From positions 5,146,001-5,210,000 of the forward strand of contig NC_013729.1 of assembly GCF_000024345.1 (NCBI RefSeq): DNA of 64,000 nt, given 5' to 3'. The stretch comes from Kribbella flavida DSM 17836 (GTDB taxonomy: Bacteria > Actinomycetota > Actinomycetes > Propionibacteriales > Kribbellaceae). The translations under genes were made by a program, and so were the position numbers. The notes beneath the pieces are model-generated. The model saw only the letters and a program-made list of their open reading frames with translations. It made no database searches and had not been told where the DNA came from. Positions 25,305-33,122 of this stretch are shown here, piece after piece; the first letter of the stretch is position 1, and each line of letters begins with the position of its first letter.

Positions 25305-25325
25305 TCTACTACAAGCCGTAGTTAT
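25305..25325. promoter_or_regulatory. BlaI-type operator 3, over the blaI promoter
   Basis: A third, weaker dyad, ACTAC-aagcc-GTAGT (25308-25322), centred at 25315, again 33 bases from operator 2. It abuts the TATACT -10 of the BlaI-type gene (25323-25328). Between operators 2 and 3 lies a perfect inverted repeat GTAGTAGATC / GATCTACTAC (25285-25294 and 25303-25312). Confidence 0.6.
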
Positions 25326-25328
25326 ACT
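25323..25328 (+). promoter_or_regulatory. Probable -10 element of the BlaI-type gene
   Basis: TATACT ends six bases before the GTG at 25335, so transcription should begin at or next to the start codon and the mRNA is probably leaderless. No -35 hexamer is evident. Confidence 0.5.
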
Positions 25329-25334
25329 GGTCAC

Positions 25335-25766
25335 GTGACCACCGATCCGAAGGCCCCGCGACCGCTCGGCGAGCTCGAGCGGCTGGTGATGGAGCAGCTC
25401 TGGGCCGCCGACGCCGCGCTCACCGTGCGCGAGGTGCACGAGCGGCTCGCCGGTACCCGGGAGCTGGCCTACACCACCGTGATGACGGTGCTGGACCGGT
25501 TGGCCAAGAAGCAGCTGACCGAGCGGGAGCGGGACGGCAAGGCCTGGCGCTACCGGGCCGCGGCTCCGCGCGCCGACCTGGCGGCCGACCTGATGCGCGA
25601 CGCTCTCGACCAGGCCGGTGACCGCCGGGAGGCCCTGGTCCGCTTCGTCGGCCAGGTCTCCGACGAGGAGGCCGCGCTGCTGCGCGAAGCCCTCAGCCGG
25701 CTCGAAGCGAGCGAGAGTGCCGGTGGGAAGGGGAGCACGGTCGGGCTGGAGGCTCGGGAGGGGTGA
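25335..25766 (+). CDS. BlaI/MecI/CopY-family transcriptional repressor
   Basis: 143 residues from the GTG at 25335. The winged helix-turn-helix LGELERLVMEQLWAADAALTVREVHERL...YTTVMTVLDRLAKKQLTERERDGKAWRY is the BlaI/MecI DNA-binding domain; the C-terminus is a helical dimer domain. The M56 protease gene follows with a GTGA overlap. In staphylococci such proteases act in the pathway that inactivates BlaI. Here the pair faces cydABDC, and three BlaI-like dyads cover the shared intergenic region, so the repressor probably regulates cytochrome bd and itself. No beta-lactamase gene is nearby. Confidence 0.92.
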   Translation: MTTDPKAPRPLGELERLVMEQLWAADAALTVREVHERLAGTRELAYTTVMTVLDRLAKKQLTERERDGKAWRYRAAAPRADLAADLMRDALDQAGDRREALVRFVGQVSDEEAALLREALSRLEASESAGGKGSTVGLEAREG

Positions 25767-26668
25767 TCACTCCGATCCTGCTCGCGGCGCTGGCGCTGGT
25801 GCTGACAGGACCGGCGCCGGCCCTCCTCGCGCGATCGAGCTGGCCCTACCGCATCCCGCGTGCAGCAGTAGCGCTCTGGCAGGCGCTGGCTCTCGCAGCG
25901 GTGCTGGCAGCTCTCGGCGCGGGCATCGCGCTGTCGTACTCCACAGCAGGTCAGCCTGGCGAGCCCCGCTTCAACCCATCGTCGCCGCGCGACCTGGCGG
26001 CCGCTGCGGTACTGGCCCTCACCGCACTGGTCGCCATCCGCCTCCTGTACGCCGCCGGACGGGTCGCCGTCGGCACCAGAGCCCGGCGCAAGCGCCATCG
26101 CGACCTCGTCGACGTCCTGGCGACACCGGACGGCCTGATCCCCGGTCTGCGCGTACTGGCCGAGCAGACACCGCTGGCCTACTGCCTGCCGGCGCTTCGC
26201 GGCGCGCGCGTCGTCGTCTCCGTCGGCGCGCTCGACCGCCTCGACGAGAACGAACTGCGCGCGGTCCTGGCGCACGAACAAGCGCACCTCCGCGCCAGGC
26301 ACGACCTGGTCCTGGAGGCGTTCACCGCCCTGCACAGGGCCTTTCCGCGCTGGGTGCGCAGCGAGGTCGCGCTGGAGCAGGCGCGCACGCTGGTCGAGCT
26401 GCTCGCCGACGACGACGCACGCCGCCGCCGCGGCCCGCTGCCGCTCGCCCGCGCGTTGGTCGCCCTCGCCGGATCACCGGCCCCCGCGGCCGGACTGGCC
26501 GCGGCCAAGTCGTCCACGGTGCTGCGGGTCCAGCGCCTGGCCGAACCCGAACCGCGCCACCCCCTGCTGTCGGCGGCCACCTACACCGCGGCCGCCGCCC
26601 TGCTGGTCCTGCCGACCGTCACCGTCGCCGCCCCCGTCCTGGAAGCCCTCGCCGGCGCCGTCCGCTGA
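25763..26668 (+). CDS. M56-family membrane metalloprotease
   Basis: 301 residues from GTG, overlapping the repressor stop by 4 bases. There are about four membrane segments (residues 1-22, 34-58, 78-96, 271-297) and a zinc site HEQAH (His171, Glu172, His175) on the cytoplasmic loop. It lacks the large external penicillin-binding sensor domain of BlaR1/MecR1, so what it senses is unknown. It probably lowers repressor activity directly or indirectly, by analogy with BlaR1-BlaI. Confidence 0.88.
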   Translation: MITPILLAALALVLTGPAPALLARSSWPYRIPRAAVALWQALALAAVLAALGAGIALSYSTAGQPGEPRFNPSSPRDLAAAAVLALTALVAIRLLYAAGRVAVGTRARRKRHRDLVDVLATPDGLIPGLRVLAEQTPLAYCLPALRGARVVVSVGALDRLDENELRAVLAHEQAHLRARHDLVLEAFTALHRAFPRWVRSEVALEQARTLVELLADDDARRRRGPLPLARALVALAGSPAPAAGLAAAKSSTVLRVQRLAEPEPRHPLLSAATYTAAAALLVLPTVTVAAPVLEALAGAVR

Positions 26669-26729
26669 CCACTCAGCACGGCCCGGTCTGGTCGTTGCCC
26701 AAGGCCATGACCTCACCGGTGTTCCGGAC

Positions 26730-27833
26730 TCAGTCTGCCAGCAGGTCCCCGAAGCCCTTGACCACTTCGTCCACCCGCCACGCCAACGTGTCCGGAGTCA
26801 CCACCAGCTCGACCCACGACCAGCCCGGCACGTCGGCCGGTAGCCAGCTGTGGACCAGCGACTCGCGCGTCGCCTCCATCCGCCGGACGGCCGCCAGTTC
26901 GATCTCCTCGGCCGGCCGCGGCGCGTAGACCCGGAACGAGTTCGTGTGCGGCGGCGCCGGGAACACCCGGAACCCGGTCCGGTCCAGCTCCGCCGCCAGC
27001 TCGACGGCCCGGTCGTGCAGCTCGCCCATCCGGGGCAGGACCCGGCGCAAGCCGTCACGCGCGGACACGGCGTACGGGAAGAGGGTGTAGGGGTTGGCGC
27101 CGAGGCGGCGCTGCCAGCGGCGTACCTCCGCGACCACGTCCTCCGGCCCGGCGAGCGCGGCGCCGCTCAGCCCGCCCAGCCCTTTGTAGAAGGACACGTA
27201 GACGGTCGACGCCAGCGCCGCGACCTCCGCGAGACTGTGTCCGAGGTACGGCGTGCTCTCCCACAGCCGAGCGCCGTCCAGATGCAGCGGTACGCCGCGC
27301 TGCGCGCACGCCTCGGCGAAGATCACCAGCTCGTCCCACGTGGGCAGGACGAAGCCGGCATCGCGCAGCGGCAGCTCGAGTGCCACGGCGGCCAGCCTGC
27401 CGGGGATCGCGGCCAGCTCGTCTGGCCGGGGCTGCCGCCGCTCCGACGTCAGCCGCTCGATGCGGAGGTGGTGCAGCTCCTCCAGTGCGTTCAGCTCGTG
27501 CACCAAGAGGTGGGAGAGCCCGTGCACGGCCACTCGCTGCGTGCCGGCGCGGTCCGCGAACACCCGGAGCACGCTCTGCTGCGCCGCGATCCCGGTCGGC
27601 ATGAAGACGGCCGCGGGCTTGCCCAGCAGCTCCGCCACCTCCGCCTCCAGCAGCGCGACCTCGCCGCCGGTGCCGTAGCCGTCCCGCGCGTCCTCCGTCG
27701 CCACGTCGGCCAGCTGGCGCAACGTGTCGGCGACGGACGGCCTGCGTCCGGTCAGCCAGCGCGTGGACTCGGCAGCCGCAGCCTTGCGGCGGGTCTTCAG
27801 GTCATCGGCAGAGGAAGCTGTCGGATAAGCCAC
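26730..27833 (-). CDS. Threonine aldolase/beta-eliminating lyase family PLP enzyme
   Basis: 367 residues, a fold-type I PLP enzyme. The Lys in YVSFYKGLGGLSGAAL (near residue 218) should bind PLP, the Asp in HLDGARLWE (near 190) pairs with the pyridine nitrogen, and YGTGGEVALLEAEVAELLGKPAAVFMPTGIAAQ is the N-terminal cofactor region. The family cleaves L-threonine or related beta-hydroxy amino acids to glycine and an aldehyde. The gene is convergent with the M56 gene and lies downstream of smc on the same strand, 137 bases apart. Substrate specificity is not determined. Confidence 0.88.
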   Translation of the reverse strand: MAYPTASSADDLKTRRKAAAAESTRWLTGRRPSVADTLRQLADVATEDARDGYGTGGEVALLEAEVAELLGKPAAVFMPTGIAAQQSVLRVFADRAGTQRVAVHGLSHLLVHELNALEELHHLRIERLTSERRQPRPDELAAIPGRLAAVALELPLRDAGFVLPTWDELVIFAEACAQRGVPLHLDGARLWESTPYLGHSLAEVAALASTVYVSFYKGLGGLSGAALAGPEDVVAEVRRWQRRLGANPYTLFPYAVSARDGLRRVLPRMGELHDRAVELAAELDRTGFRVFPAPPHTNSFRVYAPRPAEEIELAAVRRMEATRESLVHSWLPADVPGWSWVELVVTPDTLAWRVDEVVKGFGDLLAD

Positions 27834-27970
27834 AGCTCCATCCTCTCCCGGCCGGCAACCCGATGCGCCGGCACCGAACGCCCACCACCCATCAACCCGG
27901 TTCCAGCACGGCGTGTTGCGCTCGCCACGCCGGAGTGGCCGGGATTGCCGAGTGCTGCGGGTCCGGGAGC

Positions 27971-30900
27971 TCAGGCCGGCTCGGCCTCGCGGATCCGCTG
28001 GGAGATCACCGCGGAGACGCCGTCGCCGCGCATGGTCACGCCGTACAGCGCGTCGGCGACCTCCATCGTGCGCTTCTGGTGGGTGATCACCAGGAGCTGG
28101 CTGTTTTCCCGCAGCTCCTCGTAGATCTCCAGCAGGCGGCCCAGGTTGGTGTCGTCGAGCGCCGCCTCGACCTCGTCGAGGATGTAGAACGGCGACGGCC
28201 GGGCCTTGAACAGCGCGACCAGGAACGCGACCGCGACCAGCGACCGCTCGCCACCGGACAGCAGCGACAGCCGCTTGACCTTCTTGCCCGGCGGCCGTGC
28301 CTCGACGTCGATGCCGGTGCTCAGCATGTCGCTGGGATCGGTCAGCACCAGCCGCCCCTCACCGCCGGGGAACAGCCGGCTGAACACGTGCTCGAAAGCG
28401 ACCTCGACGTCGCGGTAGGCCTCGGTGAAGACCTGCTCGACCCGCTCGTCGACCTCCTTGACGATGTCCATCAGGTCGCGGCGGGACTTCTTCAGGTCGT
28501 CCAGCTGCTCGGACAGGAAGCGGTGCCGCTCCTCCATCGCCTCGAACTCCTCGAGCGCGAGCGGGTTGATCCGGCCGAGCTGGTTCAGCGCGCGTTCGGC
28601 CTGCTTGAGCCGCTTCTCCACCTTGGCCCGGTCGAACGGCTCGCCCTCCCGCTCGGTGTCCTCGTCGCCGTCCTTGACCAGCGGCGGCACCAGCTGATCC
28701 GGCCCGTACTCCGCGATCAGCGCATCCACCTCGGTACCGAGCTCGCTCAGCGCCTTCTCGTACAGCTGCTCCAGCTTCATCTTCTGCTGGGCGCGGGCCA
28801 GCGCGTCCCGGTGCACGGTGTCGGTCAGCTGCTCCAACTCGGAGCTGAGGTTGCGGGTCGCCGACCGCGCCTGGGCCAGCGCCTGCTCCCGCTCGGCCCG
28901 CTGCGCCTGGATCTCGGCCCGCTCGGTGGCGGCCAGCTGCAGCGAGTTCTCCAGCCGGGCCAGCACGTGTCCGGCGGCCAGGTGCACGGCCTGCGCGGCC
29001 TCGGACTGCCGGGCCCGCCGGGACGCCCGCGCGATCGCCCGGGCCCGGGCCTCGCGCTCCTGTCGGGCCGCGCGCTCCAACGAGTCGGCCCGGCCGGACA
29101 GCGCCCGGGCCCGCTCCTCGGTGGTCCGCAGCGCCAGCCGCGCCTCCATCTCGCCCGCCCGGGCCGCCTTCGCCGCCTCGGCGAGCCGGTCGCGCTCGGT
29201 CGGGTCGGGCTCGTCGCCGCCGTCGTCGTCGTACATCTCGGCGTCGTGCAGCCGCTGCTCGAGCTCGGCCAGGCCGGACAGGTTCCGGTCGCGCTCCTCC
29301 TCGGCGGCCGCGATCGCCTCGGCCATCCGCTGCGCCTCGCCACGGGACGCCTTGGCCAGCGAGCCGAACTGGGCCAACTGCTCGGCCACCGCCGCCATCG
29401 CTGCGTCCGACTCGTGCAGCCGGGCCAGGGTGATCTCGACGTGCTCCTTCTGCTGGGCCCGCTCCTGCTCCAGCGCCGCCAGCTCGAACCGCAGCCGCTC
29501 ACTGCGGGCGGTCGCCTCGGTCAGCTTCTCGGCCGCCTCGTCGACGGCCGACTGCACCTCGATCAGGCTCGGCGCGGCGTCGGACCCGCCGTACGCGAAG
29601 TGGGCGCCCAGGACGTCGCCCGCCCGCGTCGTCGCGGTCACGTCGGGCAGGTGCTGGACCAGCGAGTGCGCGGCGGCGACGTCGTCCACCACCGCGACCT
29701 TGCGCAGCACCCGGTGCAGCGCCGGGCGCAGCTTCTCCGGGCAGTCGACGACCTCGACGGCGTACGTCGCGCCCGGCGGCAACGGCGGCCAGGACTCGTA
29801 GTCGCCGGCCGGGGCGTCCCCGAGCAGCATCCCGGCGCGGCCCAGATCGTGCTCCTTGAGGTGCCCGACGGCGTCGACCGCGGCGGCGGTGTGCGTCACG
29901 GCCACCGCGTCGGCGGCCTCGCCCAGCGCGGCGGCGACCGCGGTCTCGTAGCCGGGCCGCACGCTCAGCAGAGCGGCGATCGAGCCCATCAGCCCGGTGA
30001 CCTGCTCGGACGCGGCCAGCAGCGCGCCGGCGCCGTCCTTGCGGTTCAGGCCGATCTCGAGCGCTTCCTTGCGGGCTGCCAGGCCGGTCCGCTCCCGCTC
30101 GGCGTCACGCTCCTCGGCGCGCAGCTTGGTGAGCCGCTCGTCCATCTCGTCCAGGACGCCCTGCGCTGCTTCGTACTGGTCGTCCAGACCCTTCTCACCG
30201 GCGTCGAGGCCGGCCACCTGGGTCTCCAGCGCGGTGAAGTCGTGCTGGGCCTTGGCGGCCCGCTGCTCGGCCTCGCGCCGGTTGGCGGCGAGCCGGCCGA
30301 TCTCGGACTCGGCGGCGGCCGCGCGGCTCTTCAGCGCGTTCACCTGGCCGGTCAGCCGGGCCAGGCCTTCGCGGCGGTCGGCCGAGGCGCGGATCAGCGC
30401 GGCGATCCGGCGCTCCTCCTCGGCGTGCTCGGCCTCCAGCTGCTGGCGCCGCTCGATCGCCTCGGCGAGCAGCTCGGAGTGCGCCTCGACCTCGGCCTCG
30501 ATCTGCGCCTCGGTCTCGCGAACCCGGGCCGCCTCCAGCTCCAGCTCCTCCGGGTCACGCCCGGCCCGCGGCTCCTCGGCCTCGTCGTTCAGCGACCGGA
30601 TCCGGTCGGCGGCGATCCGCGCGGTGCCCTTGATCCGCTCGCTGAACTGGGACAGCTGGTACCAGGTGTCCTGGGCGGCCTGCAGCGCCGGGGCGTCCTC
30701 GCGCAACGCCTCCTCGAGCTCGGCCTCCAGCTCCCGCGCCTCCCGCAGCGAGGCCTCGATCTCGGACCGGCGCTGGGTCAGCATCGCCTCGTCCTTCAGC
30801 TCGGCCTCGAGCGCGGACTGGGCCTGCACGATGTCGTCGGCGAGCAGCCGGGACCGGCCGTCGCGGACCTCGGCCTGGATCGTCACCGCCCGGCGCGCCA

Positions 30901-31531
30901 CCTCCGCCTGGCGCCCGAGCGGCTTCAGCTGGCGACGGATCTCGGTGATCAGGTCACCGAGCCGGTTCAGGTTGCCCTCGGTGGACTCCAGCTTCCGGAT
31001 CGCCTTTTCCTTGCGCTTGCGGTGCTTGAGCACCCCGGCGGCTTCCTCGACGAAGCCGCGCCGACCCTCCGGGGTGGCGCGCAGGATCGAGTCGAGCTGG
31101 CCCTGGCCGACGATGACGTGCATCTCGCGGCCGATGCCGGAGTCGCTGAGCAGTTCCTGGACGTCGAGCAGCCGGCAGTTCTGGCCGTTGATCTGGTAGT
31201 CGGAGCCGCCGTTGCGGAACATCGTCCGCGAGATCGTCACCTCGGCATACTCGATCGGCAGCGCGCCGTCGGTGTTGTCGATGGTGAGCACCACCTCGGC
31301 GCGGCCCAGTGGGGAGCGGCCGGAGGTGCCGGCGAAGATGACGTCCTCCATCTTGCCGCCGCGCAGCGACTTGGCGCCCTGCTCACCCATCACCCAGGCG
31401 AGCGCGTCGACGACGTTGGACTTGCCGGAACCGTTCGGGCCGACGATGCAGGTGATCCCTGGTTCGAAGTTCATCGTCGTCGCGGACGCGAACGACTTGA
31501 AGCCCCGGAGCGTCATGCTCTTCAGGTACAA
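27971..31531 (-). CDS. smc: Chromosome segregation protein SMC
   Basis: 1186 residues from a TTG start with AAGG five bases upstream. SMC dimers load on chromosomes with ScpA/ScpB and extrude DNA loops. Walker A is GPNGSGKSNVVDALAWVMG (near residue 32). Two long coiled-coil arms flank a hinge (about 500-660), and the C-terminal ABC signature LLSGGERS and Walker B FYILDEVEAALDD lie near residues 1090-1130. Length matches the bacterial family. The following mutM, rnc and rpmF order upstream is typical of actinobacteria. Confidence 0.97.
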   Translation of the reverse strand: MYLKSMTLRGFKSFASATTMNFEPGITCIVGPNGSGKSNVVDALAWVMGEQGAKSLRGGKMEDVIFAGTSGRSPLGRAEVVLTIDNTDGALPIEYAEVTISRTMFRNGGSDYQINGQNCRLLDVQELLSDSGIGREMHVIVGQGQLDSILRATPEGRRGFVEEAAGVLKHRKRKEKAIRKLESTEGNLNRLGDLITEIRRQLKPLGRQAEVARRAVTIQAEVRDGRSRLLADDIVQAQSALEAELKDEAMLTQRRSEIEASLREARELEAELEEALREDAPALQAAQDTWYQLSQFSERIKGTARIAADRIRSLNDEAEEPRAGRDPEELELEAARVRETEAQIEAEVEAHSELLAEAIERRQQLEAEHAEEERRIAALIRASADRREGLARLTGQVNALKSRAAAAESEIGRLAANRREAEQRAAKAQHDFTALETQVAGLDAGEKGLDDQYEAAQGVLDEMDERLTKLRAEERDAERERTGLAARKEALEIGLNRKDGAGALLAASEQVTGLMGSIAALLSVRPGYETAVAAALGEAADAVAVTHTAAAVDAVGHLKEHDLGRAGMLLGDAPAGDYESWPPLPPGATYAVEVVDCPEKLRPALHRVLRKVAVVDDVAAAHSLVQHLPDVTATTRAGDVLGAHFAYGGSDAAPSLIEVQSAVDEAAEKLTEATARSERLRFELAALEQERAQQKEHVEITLARLHESDAAMAAVAEQLAQFGSLAKASRGEAQRMAEAIAAAEEERDRNLSGLAELEQRLHDAEMYDDDGGDEPDPTERDRLAEAAKAARAGEMEARLALRTTEERARALSGRADSLERAARQEREARARAIARASRRARQSEAAQAVHLAAGHVLARLENSLQLAATERAEIQAQRAEREQALAQARSATRNLSSELEQLTDTVHRDALARAQQKMKLEQLYEKALSELGTEVDALIAEYGPDQLVPPLVKDGDEDTEREGEPFDRAKVEKRLKQAERALNQLGRINPLALEEFEAMEERHRFLSEQLDDLKKSRRDLMDIVKEVDERVEQVFTEAYRDVEVAFEHVFSRLFPGGEGRLVLTDPSDMLSTGIDVEARPPGKKVKRLSLLSGGERSLVAVAFLVALFKARPSPFYILDEVEAALDDTNLGRLLEIYEELRENSQLLVITHQKRTMEVADALYGVTMRGDGVSAVISQRIREAEPA

Positions 31532-31629
31532 AGCCTTGCTCCCAACCCGTGAAAGGACAGACGGTACCGAAGGAACCGTCGCAACTGACCGTGACGCTGC
31601 CGCTACCGGGGGAAGTCGTTCCGCTTCTG

Positions 31630-31635
31630 AGTCTA
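31630..31635 (-). promoter_or_regulatory. Possible -10 element of smc
   Basis: TAGACT followed by C lies about 100 bases upstream of the smc TTG. No clear -35 is visible. It is the second of three TAGACTC elements in this window. Confidence 0.3.
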
Positions 31636-31701
31636 CCGACCGTGGACATGAAACCGGCGGAGGCCCGGACGGGGGCCGCCGCCGATGGTGGTGCGGACGG
31701 A

Positions 31702-31739
31702 GCTGGTACTACTCGGTCTCGCTGGTACTACCCGGTGTC
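31702..31739. repeat. Two-copy 19-bp tandem repeat upstream of smc
   Basis: GCTGGTACTACTCGGTCTC is followed directly by GCTGGTACTACCCGGTGTC, with 17 of 19 bases identical. It lies in the 230-base gap between smc and the small coiled-coil gene. Its role is unknown; it could be an operator pair or a simple duplication. Confidence 0.6.
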
Positions 31740-31761
31740 GCGTTGTGGGTGGCGCTGGTCC

Positions 31762-31962
31762 TCAGACCGTGGCCGGCGTGTTCAGCGCCTCGTCCACGGT
31801 GAGCAGCCTGCCGTCGTGAACGGCTGCGACCAGATGGTCGTTCTCCGCCTGAAGCCGCATCACGTGCGCCTCCAGGTCCGCGACGCGCCGGTTGAGCAGT
31901 CGAACCTGCTCGAGCAGACGCGGGTCAGTGCCTCCAAGATGCCCTAGAAGAGCCTTGGCCAT
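31762..31962 (-). CDS. Small coiled-coil protein, 66 residues
   Basis: The ATG at 31962 has a strong GGAGGA eight bases upstream. The protein has a leucine-rich heptad stretch (LLEQVRLLNRRVADLEAHVMRLQAENDHLVAAV, residues about 16-49) that should form a parallel coiled coil, then a short DEALNTPATV end. There is no membrane segment or known domain. A promoter-like TTGACC-n17-CACCCT lies upstream. It stands alone between mutM and smc. The family is not recognised; it may be a small dimerising adaptor. Confidence 0.65.
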   Translation of the reverse strand: MAKALLGHLGGTDPRLLEQVRLLNRRVADLEAHVMRLQAENDHLVAAVHDGRLLTVDEALNTPATV

Positions 31963-32043
31963 TGTGCTGTCCTCCGGAAGGGTTTTTCTGGCCGGTAGCG
32001 CCCCCGGTCCGAGGAGCGCTTCTCAAAAGATGTGCCGTCTTTC

Positions 32044-32072
32044 AGGGTGACACCCGCTACGCCAAGGGTCAA
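32044..32072 (-). promoter_or_regulatory. Possible promoter of the small coiled-coil gene
   Basis: TTGACC (32072-32067) and CACCCT (32049-32044) are spaced by 17 bases on the minus strand, about 85 bases upstream of the ATG. The -10 is a poor match, so this is tentative. Confidence 0.35.
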
Positions 32073-32102
32073 CCTGAGCCCCGGCAATTAACGAAATCGC
32101 GC

Positions 32103-32957
32103 TCACCACCGGGCGTGTCGCGGCACCGGCTGGCACTTGGGGCAGCGGAAGGACGAACGATTCATGAACGGCTCGCGCCGAATCGGCCGGCCGTCGCGCG
32201 GGCAGCCGGAACCCTCCTGGCCGTAGACCGCCAGGCCGCGCTCGAAGTAGCCGGATTCCCCGTTCACGTTGACGTACAGGGCGTCGAAGCTGGTGCCGCC
32301 GACGTCCAGCGCCTCGCTCATCACCGCGCGGGCGTGACCGAGGATTTCCCTTGCCTGCAAGGGTTTCAGCGTCTCGGTCGCCTTGGCGTAGTGCAGCTTG
32401 GCGCGCCACAACGCCTCGTCGGCATAGATGTTGCCGACACCGGAGACCAGCGTCTGGTCCAGCAGCGCGCGCTTCAGGCCGGTCTTGCGGCGCCGGATCC
32501 CGGCCACGAACGCGTCGAGGTCGAACAGTGGGTCGAACGGATCGCGCGCGATGTGCGCGATCTCCCCGGGCAGCTCGGCCCCGCCCTCGGAGTACGACAG
32601 GCCGCCGAACATGCGCTGGTCCAGAAACCGGACCTCTCCACCGTCGTCGGCGAACCGGAAGCGGATCCGCAGGTGCTTCTCGTCCGGCGCGCCGACCGGC
32701 TGGACCCGGAACTGCCCGCTCATCCCCAGGTGCGCCAGCACGGCGTCCCCGGACCGCAGCGGCAGCCACAGGTACTTCCCGCGCCGGGCCGGGGCCGCGA
32801 ACGTCTGGCCCTTGAGCGACGCTGCGAAGTCGTCCGGCCCGGCCAGGTGCCGGCGCACCGGCCGCGGGTGCAGCACCTCGACCGCGTCGATCGTCCGCCC
32901 GGTGGTGAAATCCGCGAGTCCGCGGCGAACGACCTCTACCTCGGGGAGCTCAGGCAC
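32103..32957 (-). CDS. mutM: Formamidopyrimidine-DNA glycosylase (Fpg/MutM) with atypical zinc finger
   Basis: 284 residues from the GTG at 32957, giving the required N-terminal VPELPEVEVVRRGL, where Pro2 and Glu3 are catalytic. The enzyme removes 8-oxoguanine and other oxidised purines and nicks the strand. Family segments RRGKYLWLPL, HLGMSGQF, QTLVSGVGNIYADEALW and GGTSFDALYVNVNGESGYF are intact. The C-terminal zinc finger reads CPRDG...CPKCQ: the second of four Cys ligands is Asp. Its RBS region forms one arm of the long palindrome that fills the gap to rnc. Confidence 0.95.
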   Translation of the reverse strand: MPELPEVEVVRRGLADFTTGRTIDAVEVLHPRPVRRHLAGPDDFAASLKGQTFAAPARRGKYLWLPLRSGDAVLAHLGMSGQFRVQPVGAPDEKHLRIRFRFADDGGEVRFLDQRMFGGLSYSEGGAELPGEIAHIARDPFDPLFDLDAFVAGIRRRKTGLKRALLDQTLVSGVGNIYADEALWRAKLHYAKATETLKPLQAREILGHARAVMSEALDVGGTSFDALYVNVNGESGYFERGLAVYGQEGSGCPRDGRPIRREPFMNRSSFRCPKCQPVPRHARW

Positions 32958-32958
32958 C

Positions 32959-33122
32959 GGTGTCCTGCCTTGGGGAGTCGTGCGACGGCTCCGGTGTCCG
33001 GAGGGGTGCATCGCAAGGCGGAGGGCCGCCTCGATGCGGGGTTCATCGTGGCGGCCCGACAACGCAGCGAGGTGCCCCTCCGGGCGCCGGAGACGGTGTA
33101 CGAATCCCCAAGGCAGGACACC
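32959..33122. repeat. 164-bp near-perfect palindrome filling the rnc-mutM gap
   Basis: The outer arms 32959-33014 and 33067-33122 are inverted copies of each other. The outermost 18 bp are perfect (GGTGTCCTGCCTTGGGGA), and 46 of 56 positions are Watson-Crick pairs. After a small internal loop, an inner stem 33023-33036 / 33044-33057 pairs at 13 of 14 positions around a 7-base loop. Six of the ten outer mismatches are G-U compatible, all on the plus strand. The palindrome begins at the base after the rnc stop and ends one base before the mutM start codon, covering the mutM RBS. Confidence 0.9.

Noticed and set aside
27863..31552. Plus-strand open frame of 1229 codons
   Set aside because: It lies opposite smc. 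Composition is dominated by Arg, Gly, Leu and His with no domain; long antisense frames are normal at this GC content.
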